DNA from: CAVXFB01 sp963760935
GTDB lineage: Bacteria > Planctomycetota > Planctomycetia > Pirellulales > Thermoguttaceae
Length of the DNA stretch: 64,000 bases
Direction: 5' to 3'
NCBI GenBank assembly: GCA_963760935.1
Contig: CAVXFB010000003.1
Location: forward strand, 682,001-746,000
In this document: positions 48,193 through 57,608 of the stretch, in pieces
Numbering within the stretch: position 1 is the stretch's first letter
How the letters are laid out: each line of letters begins with the position of its first letter
The notes under the pieces: model-generated
Seen by the model: only the letters and a program-made list of their open reading frames with translations
What the model was told of the DNA's origin: nothing
Databases searched by the model: none
Made by a program: the position numbers and the translations under genes

Positions 48193-49556
48193 CTAGGCCA
48201 CCGTCAGCACTTGCGCGGCAATCTCGCATAGCGCAGCGGCATCGGCGGCCGTAGGACACTCGGCGATAGCGCGGACGATGGGCTCCGTGTTGCTACCGCG
48301 GACCAGCAACCAGCGGTCGGCCCAGTCGAGTCGCAGGCCGTCGAGACGGTCGGCCGCGGCCTCGGGAAAACGTCGTTCCAGCGCGTCGAACGCCGCCGGA
48401 AGCCTCTCGGGGCACATCGGGATTTTCGTCTTCACGATCTCGTAGCGCGGCAATTCGTCGGCCAGTTGGCCGATCAGCATCTCGCGCGCTGCCATCGCGT
48501 CCAAGAGCAAGGCCATACCGACGAAACTGTCACGGACATAGCCTACGCGTGGATCGATTGGACCGCCATTTCCCTCGCCGCCAAAGACCGCCCAGTGGGC
48601 CAACATGGTGTCCGCCACGTTGGCCTCGCCCACCGCCGCGCAAAATACGGCACGCCGTATCGGTCTGCCAAGTCCTGCGACATCCGGCTGCTGGCACAAT
48701 TTGCGACGATCGGGCCCTTCTGCTGCCGTAGGATGTGATCGACGCACATCGCCAGAGTGTACTCCTCGCCGAGGTAGCGGCCCGAGGCGTCAATCACTGC
48801 CAGCCGATCGGCGTCCGGATCTTGGCAAAAACCGACGTCGGCGCCGGCATGGGTCACCTGTTGCAGTACGCCGGCGAGGTTCTCAGCGGTCGGCTCGGCC
48901 GGATGGGCAAACTGACCGTCGGGCGGCTCGCCAAGCACGGTAACTCGGCATCCGAGTTCGTGGAGCAAGCGCCGGCCTAGAATGCTGCCAGCCCCATGGT
49001 TCGAATCCAAAACGACGCGGAACCGCCGCTGGCGAACTCGGTCGGCATCGATCGTGTTGAGAACGGCCAACAGATGGGCGGTCACGGTATCGTCGCAACG
49101 CAGACTCGTGCCGACACGGTCGTGTGGCAGCCAGCCGACGCTGGCCAACGCGCCTGCAGTGGCAAGCACGCGGTATCGTTCCAACACTTCCTGGCCTCGG
49201 ACCGCGGGAACCACGCGACCATCGGCCGAAAATAGCTTCAGTCCGTTGTACGGCGGGGGGTTATGGCTGGCGGTAATCGCAATGGCCCCGGCAGCCTTGA
49301 ACTGCCGCAACAGCACGCCAACCGTGGGCGTGGCCACGACACCGGCGTCGATCGTCGTCCGACCGACCGCCTGCAATGCGGCATGAACTGCCAGCGCGAG
49401 CATCCGACCAGATGGCCGGCTATCGCGCCCCACCAGGATATCGCCTCGCGGCACGATGGCGGCAAAGGCCGCGGCGTACCGCATGGCTACCTCCGGCGTG
49501 AGCGTCTCTCCGACGATGCCCCGGAGGCCCGAGACGCTGATGATCGGTTCGGCCAA
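48193..49556 (-). CDS. glmM: phosphohexomutase (phosphoglucosamine mutase-like), frameshifted
   Basis: About 454 residues after restoring one base near 48630-48645. It moves phosphate between C1 and C6 of a hexose, most likely glucosamine for cell-wall precursors. Motifs: VSGLRGIVGETLTPE, active-site Ser97 in TASHNPPPYNG, metal loop DPDADRLAVID, sugar-binding GGEGNGG and phosphate loop RGSNTEPIVR. The N-terminus is of the archaeal/planctomycete GlmM-like type; phosphomannomutase or phosphoglucomutase activity is possible. Both halves of the frame are well conserved, so a sequencing error is likely. It is divergent from aceE. Confidence 0.75.
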
Positions 49557-49707
49557 AATTATCTCCTACCAGGAATTGTCCGCCCCACTCGGTCAGCACT
49601 GAGCAGGCGGCTGCAGTCGAGCACCTCGCAACTTAGGGAATTGCCATCGGTCGCCATCCTCTCCTCGACGTTCCTATCATACCATCGGCCCAAAACCTCG
49701 ACAATTG

Positions 49708-49721
49708 TGGTCAATTGACCA
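49708..49721. promoter_or_regulatory. 14-base palindromic operator candidate before aceE
   Basis: TGGTCAATTGACCA is a perfect palindrome overlapping the -35 box of the aceE promoter. A dimeric repressor bound here would block polymerase. Half-sites TGGT/ACCA recall GntR-family sites such as PdhR and FadR, but the spacing differs, so the regulator is unknown. Confidence 0.5.
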
Positions 49722-49742
49722 TTGCGGCTCGGTTCGTACAAT
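49715..49742 (+). promoter_or_regulatory. aceE promoter, apparently giving a leaderless mRNA
   Basis: TTGACC (49715-49720), 16 bases, TACAAT (49737-49742). A start six to seven bases after the -10 box coincides with the ATG at 49749, so the transcript would have almost no 5' leader; no Shine-Dalgarno sequence precedes this ATG. Confidence 0.5.
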
Positions 49743-49748
49743 GGTGCC

Positions 49749-52511
49749 ATGAAAAGCCGACAACCGACAAAGAGCAATGTACCGAATGGCGTCCTGCCGA
49801 GCGGCATGTTTCCGCTGACCACGGAGGACGGCGACCCCCAGGAGACCCGCGATTGGCTCCAAGCACTCGACGACGTGCTCGCTCGGGAAGGATCGAGCCG
49901 GGCCGCCTATCTTCTGACGCGTCTCAAACACCGCGCTTTCAATCGCGGCGTTCGCTACGCCGGCGTGGCCACGACGCCGTACATCAACACGATTCCGCCC
50001 GATCAGGAGCCGCCCTATCCCGGCGACCGTGATATCGAGCGGCGGATCAAGAGCATCTTGCGGTGGAATGCGATGGCGATGGTCGTTCGGGCCAACAAGC
50101 TCAGCCCTGGCATCGGCGGCCATATTTCGACCTATGCCTCTGCGGCCACGCTGTACGAAGTGGCATTCAACCACTTCCTACACGGCAAAGAAGGCCGTCA
50201 GCCGCCCGATCAGGTGTTTTTCCAAGGCCACGCCGCGCCGGGTATTTACGCCCGAGCGTATCTCTTGGGCCGGCTGACGGAAGATCATCTGAAGAACTTC
50301 CGCCGCGAATTACAGGACAAGCCGGGTCTATCGTCGTATCCACATCCGTGGTTGATGCCCACGTTCTGGGAGTTTCCCACGGTGTCGATGGGCCTGGGTC
50401 CAATCATGGCGATCTACCAGGCGCGATTCAACCACTACCTCGTCGACCGCGGCATTAAGCCAGATGCCAAGGCCTCGCGAGTGTGGGCGTTTTTGGGCGA
50501 CGGCGAAACCGACGAACCCGAGACGCTCGGCGCCATTACGTTAGCCGCGCGGGAGCAACTCGATAATCTGATCTTCGTCGTCAACTGCAACCTTCAGCGA
50601 CTTGATGGACCGGTCCGCGGCAATAGCAAGATTATTCAAGAACTTGAAGGGGCTTTCCGCGGCGCCGGCTGGAATGTGATCAAGGTCATTTGGGGTTCCG
50701 ATTGGGACCCGCTCTTGGCCAATGACTCCGATGGTGTCCTCATGCGGCGGATGAGCGAGGTGGTTGACGGGCAGTACCAGAAGTACGTCGTCAGTTCGGG
50801 CGATTACATTCGTAGCCATTTCTTTGGCGTCGATCCGCGGCTAGAGGCGATGGTGGCCAACTTGAGCGACAAAGAAATTCACCGGCTGAAGCGCGGCGGT
50901 CACGATCCGGCCAAAGTCTATGCCGCGTACAAGGCGGCCGTCGAACACAAGGGCGCTCCAACCGTAATTCTCGCCAAGACGATCAAAGGCTATGGGCTGG
51001 GCGAGGCCGGTGAAGGCCGCAATATCACCCACCAACAGAAAAAACTCAACGAGGACGAACTGGTCGAGTTTCGCCGGCGGTTCGACATTCCCATTTCCGA
51101 AGATGCTGCGCGGCATGCCGAATTCTACAAGCCGCCCAAGGACAGCCCGGAGATGCAGTACCTCATGGGCCGGCGAAAGTCGCTCAGCGGATTTGTGCCT
51201 GGCCGCCGCACACCAACGGTCAAACTGAAGCCGCCGAAGTGGGAGGATTTTGCCGAGTTCTTCGCCGGCAGCGAGGGGCGCGAGGTGTCGACCACGATGG
51301 CCTTCGTGCGGCTGCTGGTACAGCTAATGCGGGACAAGAACATCGGAAGATACGTGGTGCCGATCGTGCCTGACGAGGCACGGACCTTCGGCATGGAAGC
51401 CCTCTTCCGCCAGTTCGGCATCTATTCGCACACGGGCCAACTCTACGAGCCGGTCGACTCCGACACGGTGCTCTATTATCGCGAGGCGAAGGACGGACAA
51501 ATCCTCGAAGAGGGTATCAACGAGGCCGGCTCGATGTCGTCGTTCATCGCGGCTGCCAGTTCGCATTCGAGCCACGGTATCAGCATGATCCCGTTCTTCA
51601 TTTACTATTCGATGTTCGGTTTCCAACGCATCGGCGATTTGATTTGGGCGGCCGGCGACATGCGCTCCCGAGGTTTCGTGCTCGGCGGCACGGCGGGCCG
51701 AACCACTTTGGCTGGCGAGGGGCTGCAGCATCAGGACGGCAATAGCCACTTGAATGCTTTGGCGTTCCCAAATTGCCAAGCCTATGACCCGTGCTACGCC
51801 TATGAGATGGCGGTGATCGTCCTCGATGGGCTGCGGCGAATGTATTACGAAGAGCAAGACATCTTCTACTACATTACGCTGATGAACGAAAATTACGAGA
51901 TGCCGATTCTGCCGATGGGTTCGACGGAAGGCATTTGCCGTGGCATCTACAAGCTTGCGTCGCGCGATCTTGGTTCAAAGAAGCCCAAGGTGCAGCTATT
52001 TGGGAGCGGGGCCATCTTGCGCGAAACCCTCCGTGCCCAAGAGCTTTTGGAAAAGCATTTCGGCGTCGGCAGCAATGTCTATAGCGTCACCAGCTACAAA
52101 TCGCTGTACGACGACGGCCGCGATTGCGACCGCTGGAACCGTCTACATCCAAAGGAATCGCCGCGCCGACCCTACGTGGCACAGACGCTGGATGGCGAAT
52201 CCGGCCCAGTGTTGGCGGCCCTCGACTACGTAGCGGCCGTTGGGCTTTCGATTGCGCCGTATATCGATCTGCCTTTGGATGAGCGACGGCCCGTGAGTGC
52301 TCGCTCCTACACCGTCCTTGGCGCCGATGGTTTTGGACGCAGCGAAGCCCGCCAAGAGCTGCGCCGGTTTTTCGAGGTCGACGCCGAAAACATTGCCCTT
52401 GCGGCGCTGGCCGAACTTGCTCAAAGTGGCGAGTATCCCCAAGAAAAGCTTCCAGCGGCCATTAAGACACTAGGACTCGACGTAGACAAGCCAAATCCAG
52501 TTATGGTGTAG
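49749..52511 (+). CDS. aceE: pyruvate dehydrogenase E1 component, homodimeric type
   Basis: 920 residues. It decarboxylates pyruvate with thiamine diphosphate and transfers the acetyl group to the E2 lipoyl arm. Motifs: DPQETRDWLQALDDVL near the N-terminus, the ThDP motif GDGETDEPETLGAIT (about 240-254) and NLIFVVNCNLQRLDGPVRGN, transketolase-like middle domain, and GGTAGRTTLAGEGLQHQDG near residue 645. Length and order fit the E. coli-type single-chain E1. The E2 gene is not directly next: a small membrane protein and a DUF433/DUF5615 pair intervene. The start follows from the conserved N-terminus and promoter position. Confidence 0.95.
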   Translation: MKSRQPTKSNVPNGVLPSGMFPLTTEDGDPQETRDWLQALDDVLAREGSSRAAYLLTRLKHRAFNRGVRYAGVATTPYINTIPPDQEPPYPGDRDIERRIKSILRWNAMAMVVRANKLSPGIGGHISTYASAATLYEVAFNHFLHGKEGRQPPDQVFFQGHAAPGIYARAYLLGRLTEDHLKNFRRELQDKPGLSSYPHPWLMPTFWEFPTVSMGLGPIMAIYQARFNHYLVDRGIKPDAKASRVWAFLGDGETDEPETLGAITLAAREQLDNLIFVVNCNLQRLDGPVRGNSKIIQELEGAFRGAGWNVIKVIWGSDWDPLLANDSDGVLMRRMSEVVDGQYQKYVVSSGDYIRSHFFGVDPRLEAMVANLSDKEIHRLKRGGHDPAKVYAAYKAAVEHKGAPTVILAKTIKGYGLGEAGEGRNITHQQKKLNEDELVEFRRRFDIPISEDAARHAEFYKPPKDSPEMQYLMGRRKSLSGFVPGRRTPTVKLKPPKWEDFAEFFAGSEGREVSTTMAFVRLLVQLMRDKNIGRYVVPIVPDEARTFGMEALFRQFGIYSHTGQLYEPVDSDTVLYYREAKDGQILEEGINEAGSMSSFIAAASSHSSHGISMIPFFIYYSMFGFQRIGDLIWAAGDMRSRGFVLGGTAGRTTLAGEGLQHQDGNSHLNALAFPNCQAYDPCYAYEMAVIVLDGLRRMYYEEQDIFYYITLMNENYEMPILPMGSTEGICRGIYKLASRDLGSKKPKVQLFGSGAILRETLRAQELLEKHFGVGSNVYSVTSYKSLYDDGRDCDRWNRLHPKESPRRPYVAQTLDGESGPVLAALDYVAAVGLSIAPYIDLPLDERRPVSARSYTVLGADGFGRSEARQELRRFFEVDAENIALAALAELAQSGEYPQEKLPAAIKTLGLDVDKPNPVMV

Positions 52512-52512
52512 A

Positions 52513-52716
52513 ATGAGCCTACTCAAGGGGGCACTAGCGATTGTCCTATGTGTTGTAGGAATCTGGCTCATTCTGCTCGAAGTCGGAATGCTCGTAAGCG
52601 AGCCAGACGCATTTGCGTGGTTTCCGTTCTTGCTGTTTGTTGTTATCGGTGTGGCGAGTTTCCTGGGTGGTTCTTGGATGCTATTGCGGAGCTTCTCTAG
52701 AGGCCAAGGGCGGTAA
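52513..52716 (+). CDS. small membrane protein, unknown
   Basis: 67 residues with two transmembrane helices (about 7-28 and 38-60) and a basic C-terminus (FSRGQGR). It starts one base after the aceE stop codon, so it is translated from the aceE mRNA. I do not recognise the family. Candidates would be a membrane tether for E1 or an unrelated small protein carried along with the toxin-antitoxin-like pair downstream. Confidence 0.6.
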   Translation: MSLLKGALAIVLCVVGIWLILLEVGMLVSEPDAFAWFPFLLFVVIGVASFLGGSWMLLRSFSRGQGR

Positions 52717-52826
52717 TTCACGAGATGCTGTCTACCATTGCTGGCGGTCAAATTGTATGGATAATGTGGATAGTTGATCTGGTTACCTAATTGAATGCGC
52801 ATATCCGCGATCGTGGAAAGCTGACA

Positions 52827-53054
52827 ATGACAACAACCTACCGAGAAGTGATTACCATTGAACCGGGCAGACGCTCGGGACAGCCATGCATTCGCGGTAT
52901 GCGAATCACAGTATACGACGTCCTCTCGTACTTGGCAGCCGGGATGAGCCATCAGGAAATCGTGGCGGATTTTCCAGAGTTGACCGATGCCGACATTCTC
53001 GCCTGCCTGAGTTACGCCGCTGACCGTGAACGGCAAGCCCTGGTGACGCACTGA
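52827..53054 (+). CDS. DUF433 family antitoxin-like protein
   Basis: 75 residues from ATG 52827. The sequence EVITIEPGRRSGQPCIRGMRITVYDVL and MSHQEIVADFPELTDADILACLSYAADRE is the DUF433 fold, a short helix-turn-helix type. DUF433 genes are commonly paired with DUF5615 PIN-like genes, as here, and such pairs are predicted toxin-antitoxin modules. The stop codon overlaps the next start (TGATG), so the two are translationally coupled. Confidence 0.85.
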   Translation: MTTTYREVITIEPGRRSGQPCIRGMRITVYDVLSYLAAGMSHQEIVADFPELTDADILACLSYAADRERQALVTH

Positions 53055-53386
53055 TGCGACTGCTTTTTGATCAGAACCTGTCGCGCCGGCTGGTCGATCG
53101 CCTCGCAGCCATCTTCCCAAACGCAAGCCATGTATTATTGGCGGGTCTCGACCGAGCACCGGATGAGGTCGTATGGGCGTACGCGCGAGCAAACGATTAT
53201 GCAATCGTTACCAAAGATGCGGATTTCAACGATTACCGCGTCTTACATGGTTTTCCGCCGAAGGTGCAGTGGCTGCGCCTCGGCAATTGCAGCACTAGCC
53301 GGATCGAGGCCGCAATGCGAGAACATTGCTCGTATATCGAAGCCTTTTTGGCCGACACAGTCAACGGAGTCCTGACGGTTCTTTAG
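53054..53386 (+). CDS. DUF5615 PIN-like toxin-type protein
   Basis: 110 residues. MRLLFDQNLSRRLVDRL supplies the first conserved Asp of the PIN-like fold; TKDADFNDYRVLHGFPP supplies further Asp residues near the putative metal site. Proteins of this family are predicted ribonucleases paired with DUF433 proteins. All acidic residues I would expect are present, so it could be active. It lies in the pyruvate dehydrogenase gene cluster 35 bases before aceF. Confidence 0.82.
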   Translation: MRLLFDQNLSRRLVDRLAAIFPNASHVLLAGLDRAPDEVVWAYARANDYAIVTKDADFNDYRVLHGFPPKVQWLRLGNCSTSRIEAAMREHCSYIEAFLADTVNGVLTVL

Positions 53387-53420
53387 ACTTTTGATGTGCG
53401 GAAATGGCAGAACACCAAAT

Positions 53421-54691
53421 ATGAAAATCGATTTCAAACTCCCCGAGCTTGGCGAGAACATCAACAGCGGCGACGTGGTCAAGGTGCTTGTGCACGAAGG
53501 CGACGTGATCTCTGGCAATGATGGCGTGATTGAACTCGAAACCGACAAAGCGGTGGTCGAGATCCCCTGCCCGCATGCCGGCAAGATCGTCAAGGTACAG
53601 GTGGCCAAAGGACAGACTGTAAAGGTCGGCCAGACCGTCCTGAGCATCGATACCGAGGAGTCGGAAGAGCCGCCAGCGAAGGAGCAGGCGGCAGAAGCGG
53701 CCGCGGAGACCTCTCGCCCGAAGGGACAGGGAACCGCAGGTGACACAACAGTGACGCCCAAAGCGGCGCAGCCGACCACCTCGCATGTTGCTGAAACGTT
53801 GCCAGCCGGGCCAGACGCCCGCCGCGTGGCACGCGAGCTTGGCGTTGATCTCGCGCAGGTCCGAGGCAGCGGCAAAGGGGGGCGGATTACGGCCGATGAC
53901 GTTCGCGACGCAGCCCATGCCGCCCACGGGCCCAGTCCTATGCGAGCACCGGGTGACGCGGTTGTTCCGCCGGGCGAGCCCGGTCAGGATTCCTATGGGC
54001 CAATCGTGCGCGAGCGGATGTCGAAGATTCGCCGAACCATTGCTGCCCAAATGGTAAAATCGGCCACGACTGTCCCGCATGTGACGAACTTCGACGATGC
54101 CGACGTGACAGACCTCGAACGGATGCGGAAGTCGATTCCGGCATCTTATCTGCCGCCAAATGTCAAGCTGACAGCGATGCCCTTCGCTATGAGGGCAGTG
54201 GCCCTGGCCCTGCGGCAGCATCCAGTCGTCAATGCGACGATCGACGATGCCAAGGAAGAAGTCGTCTACAAGCAATACGTCAACATCGGCGTGGCGGTCG
54301 ATACGCCGCGGGGCTTGGTGGTGCCGGTCGTGCGAAATGCCGATCAGCTTGGCGTGCCGCAGCTCGCCGGACAGTTGACGTCGTTGGCCGCGCGCGCCGG
54401 GCGGCAGAGTTTGCCGTGGAGGAATTCCGCGGCGGTACCTTTACGATCAGCAACCTTGGCGCCTTTGGCGGAAGTTACAGCACGCCGATTGTCAACCATC
54501 CCGAGGTGGCCATTCTGCTGCTCGGCCGGTCGCGGCCGGTGTTGCGAATATACGAAGGCAAGATCGAGCAACGGCTGATGTTGCCGCTGAGTCTCTCCTA
54601 CGATCACCGCATCGTCGACGGCGCGGCGGCCGCACGATTCCTGAACGACGTGATTGGTTATCTACAGTCGCCAGCAACGCTACTATTGTAA
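53421..54691 (+). CDS. aceF: dihydrolipoamide acetyltransferase (pyruvate dehydrogenase E2), frameshifted
   Basis: About 423 residues after restoring one base near 54395-54405. Single lipoyl domain (1-80) with lipoylated Lys43 in ETDKAVVEIP, a Pro/Ala/Glu-rich linker, a peripheral subunit-binding domain (ARRVARELGVDLAQVRGSG) and the catalytic domain with GGTFTISNLGAFGGSYSTPI and DHRIVDG (catalytic His and Asp). It transfers acetyl to CoA. Frames on either side of the shift (SLAARA / AEFAVEEFRGG) are both conserved. E. coli E2 has three lipoyl domains; one is common elsewhere. Confidence 0.88.
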
Positions 54692-54693
54692 AG

Positions 54694-54785
54694 AGAGGGA
54701 TTGGGGACTGGAGGATTCGCGATTGAGATCGGCCGTCACGCCGAGCGATTCACAGCCCCAGCCTCTAATCCCTGTCCTTTAATCC
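54694..54785. repeat. dispersed inverted repeat, GGGATTGG/CTAATCCC type, copy 2
   Basis: GAGGGATTGGGGACTGGAGG on the left and CCTCTAATCCCTGTCC plus TTTAATCCCC on the right enclose about 45 bases between aceF and lpd. Same family as 21047-21120. As RNA the stem could uncouple expression of the two genes. Confidence 0.6.
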
Positions 54786-54798
54786 CCAACCATTCCTT

Positions 54799-56225
54799 AT
54801 GAATACTCAGCTCTGTGTACTCGGTGCTGGCCCAGGCGGATATGCGGCCGCGTTCCTCGCCGCCGACCTCGGCATGCAAGTGACAATCGTCGATCTTGAG
54901 TCGCGGCTCGGCGGCGTTTGCCTTCTTCGAGGCTGCATTCCGTCGAAAGCCCTGCTGCACGTGGCCAAAGCGATGGGCGAGGCCAAACACCTGCAAGATT
55001 GGGGCATCAACTTCCCGCCGCCAAAGATCGATCTGGACATCGTTCGCGCCCGCAAGGAAAAGGTCATCGCCACGCTCACCGGTGGGCTGAAACAGCTTAG
55101 CGGGAAGCGCAAAATCACCGTTGTCCGCGCTCGGGCGACATTCGAGAACTCGCAAACGCTTAAACTCGAGTCGGTCGACGGCACCCCGCTGGCGGATGAT
55201 CGGATCATGTTCGAGAACTGCATTGTGGCCACCGGATCGAGCCCCACGCGAATCCCGGCGTTCGACCTGCCGACACATCGAGTGATGGATTCGACCGGGG
55301 CGTTGGAACTGCCCGACGTGCCCAAGTCGCTGCTGGTGATCGGCGGCGGCTACATCGGCCTCGAAATGGGCACGGTCTATGCCGCCCTGGGAAGCAAGGT
55401 GTCTGTCGTCGAATTGACCGACGGTTTGTTGCCCGGCGCCGATCGCGACCTGGTTCGGCCGTTGCACAAGAAACTGCAAAGCGAATTTGCGGGCATCTAT
55501 CTCAACACCAAAGTCGCCGGCCTGGTCGACAAGAAGGATTCGATCGAAGTGACCTTCGAGGGCGACGTGGCGGAAAAAGTTCAGCGTTTTGGCCGCGTGT
55601 TGTTGTCCGTTGGCCGTCGGCCCAACACCTCTGGGTTGGGGCTCGAAAATACGGCCGTCCAGGTGGACGACCACGGCTTTATCGCAGTCGATGCGCAACG
55701 CCGTACGGCCGATCCGCATATTTTGGCCATCGGCGACGTGGCGGGCCAACCGATGCTGGCGCACAAGGCTAGCCACGAGGGCAAAATCGCCGTCGAGGCT
55801 CTCGCTGGACATCCCGCCGCCTTTGAACCGCGAGCAATTCCGGCCGTCGTCTTTACCGACCCAGAAATCGCCTGGGCCGGATTGACAGAGACCGACGCAA
55901 AGAGCAAGGGCCGAGCCTTCGAGGTTGCTCAATTCCCTTGGGCCGCCAGCGGGCGGCGCAGGCAATCGGCCGCACCGAGGGGCTGACAAAATGGCTAGTC
56001 GATCCCGAATCGAAGCGAGTCGTCGGCTGCGGAATCGTCGGAGCCGGCGCCGGTGATCTTATCGCCGAAGCCGTTCTGGCCATCGAGATGGGCTGTTCCG
56101 TCCGCGACGTGGTCGAAACGATCCATCCCCATCCCACCCTCAGCGAAACGCTCGGCGCCGCCGCGGAAGTGTATTTCGGCACCGCTACCGACCTTTACCG
56201 GCCGAAAAGAACGCCGGCACCATAG
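54799..56225 (+). CDS. lpd: dihydrolipoamide dehydrogenase (E3), frameshifted
   Basis: About 475 residues after restoring one base in the GGGCGGCGC tract near 55951-55959. It reoxidises the E2 lipoyl group and reduces NAD+. N-terminal FAD fold VLGAGPGGYAAAF, redox disulfide Cys41/Cys46 (GGVCLLRGCIPSK), NAD fold VIGGGYIGLEMG, ILAIGDVAG and the C-terminal HPHPTLSE with the active-site His and Glu. Frames on each side of the shift (QFPWAAS / AQAIGRTEGLTKW) are typical of the family. With aceE and aceF it completes the pyruvate dehydrogenase complex. Confidence 0.9.
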
Positions 56226-56235
56226 AAATCAAGCA

Positions 56236-56355
56236 CCACGGAGGCACGGAACTCACAGAGAAAGAGGAATGGCCGACTGCCTTCATCAGCAAAGGCATTC
56301 GTCACATGTCATCCGCGTTTACACTACTTTCTCCGCGTGCTCCGTGCCTCCGTGG
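56236..56355. repeat. inverted repeat of the CCACGGAGGCACGGA type
   Basis: CCACGGAGGCACGGA...AGAGAAAG at the left pairs with CTTTCTCC...TCCGTGCCTCCGTGG at the right, arms of about 29 bases with a few mismatches around a ~60-base loop. It lies between lpd and the convergent DUF3467 gene; it may terminate both transcripts. Confidence 0.65.
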
Positions 56356-56372
56356 CGAGTCTTGGAATTGTC

Positions 56373-56762
56373 TTATGCGTGGGTTTGGCCGCCGGCGCGG
56401 ACACGCTTCTGAACGTCGGTTTCCAACACGCCGAAGGTGGCTTCATGCCGCTGGATGGTCAAACCCAGCGCGTGCAACATTCGCTTGGCGGTATAGAAAT
56501 TGGTGATGATCCGCTGGGTGACCGGGATAGGATGCGTCGGCATCCCGAACGGTTGCGGATTCAGACCGAAGTCGATGATCAGTTCCTCGGGCGTGCCGGT
56601 CACACGGCAGAAATTGGCGTACAGAGCCATCACCTTCGAATCGTCGATCTCGACTTGCACCCGTTGCTGAGCGGCTTGCCCGGCAGCCGGTGCAGCGCCG
56701 CCGTCCGTCGCAGGTGAAATATTGGCATTCTGTTCTGGGTTTTCATCTGGTGTCTTAGCCAC
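56373..56762 (-). CDS. DUF3467 family protein
   Basis: 129 residues from GTG 56762, chosen because GGAGG lies 8 bases upstream; an ATG 15 codons further up has no ribosome site. N-terminal Ala/Gln-rich tail, then QVEIDDSKVMALYANFCRV, TPEELIIDFGLNPQPF, VTQRIITNFYTAKRML and IQRHEATFGVLETDVQKRV, the DUF3467 core. Proteins of this family are small and of unknown function. It stands alone, convergent with lpd. Confidence 0.82.
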   Translation of the reverse strand: MAKTPDENPEQNANISPATDGGAAPAAGQAAQQRVQVEIDDSKVMALYANFCRVTGTPEELIIDFGLNPQPFGMPTHPIPVTQRIITNFYTAKRMLHALGLTIQRHEATFGVLETDVQKRVRAGGQTHA

Positions 56763-56822
56763 GAAACAATCCTCCGTAGTCAAAGAAGGTGATACGGCAA
56801 AATTCACGGTGACGAACTAACA

Positions 56823-56828
56823 AGTATA
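56823..56828 (-). promoter_or_regulatory. -10 box for the DUF3467 gene
   Basis: TATACT on the minus strand, about 60 bases before the GTG start. The -35 region is poor. From here to 57608 no gene is visible; the stretch holds the repeats at 57055-57189 and 57440-57527. Confidence 0.35.
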
Positions 56829-57054
56829 CCACTCAAAACAGGTTGCAACAGCCAACGCCGCATGAGGCGTAGTATAAAGGGCATAATTTTCTGACGTGAC
56901 TGAGTCAGCTCCATAATCTCGGCGCAGACACAAACACCATGATAATACGCACGAGCCCAAGAATGGATCATACGTGCCCAAACTTGATGGTTCTGCTGGT
57001 TTGAGAAAGACATTTGCCATTCTCAGCAGGCAGAATTCTACCCGCCAGCGCGTG

Positions 57055-57189
57055 CGGCAATGTGCCTTGGCGGGCGCTGGCAGGTAGTCATTCTGAGCGA
57101 CGCGACGAATCTAGCGTTTCGCTCACATCCGAGATCCTTTGCTGCGTTAAGGATGACCCTTCAGTCGAGCCTAGCCGCTGTCAGACCCT
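57055..57189 (-). repeat. dispersed palindromic repeat, about 130-140 bases, copy 2
   Basis: Inverted copy of the element at 21299-21440. Read on the minus strand it shares GATCTCGGATGTGAGCG and AAACGCTAGAT, the arm GCTCAGAATGAC, and flanks CGACTGAA and CGCCCGCCAAG. An 11-base indel separates the copies near one end. Confidence 0.75.
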
Positions 57190-57439
57190 CGACAGCCCAA
57201 CCCGGCAAGTGGGCTCGTCGGCATCCCTGTGCGGCTGGCGATCTAGCGGCTGGAGCGCCTCGACCCAAAATTGGCCGTATCGCCTCGAATATTTCATTCT
57301 TCGGGCAAACGGGGGAAAGTCGGCGGCTGACTTTGCCGATTATCTCGACGGTATCGATTGCGGTGAGTCTGCCGGCGTGCTGCGCCTACCGCAGAATCTT
57401 GCCTAAATTAACAACAAAACCTGACGGAGGGATCTCGTA

Positions 57440-57527
57440 AAGACGCAAAAGAAGAGCGGCAGCCGGACGACGTGTGGCTCGGTCTGTCTCTCGACCTTTT
57501 TGTCATCGCTTTGCGCCTTTGCGTCTT
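57440..57527. repeat. inverted repeat AAGACGCAAA / TTTGCGTCTT
   Basis: Ten-base perfect arms around a ~70-base loop upstream of the Wza-like gene, with a further TTTGCGCCTTTGCGTC tract on the right side. Probably another dispersed intergenic element. Confidence 0.45.
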
Positions 57528-57608
57528 GGCGTGAACCTGTCTTCAACTTGTATCGAGTTGCCTGGGCGTGAGCCCATTTTTCGGCGTGCGGCCCTTCGGA
57601 AGATTCCC

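Noticed and set aside
54736..55989. 417-codon open frame antisense to lpd
   Set aside because: Shadow only; lpd has FAD, NAD and disulfide motifs on the plus strand.
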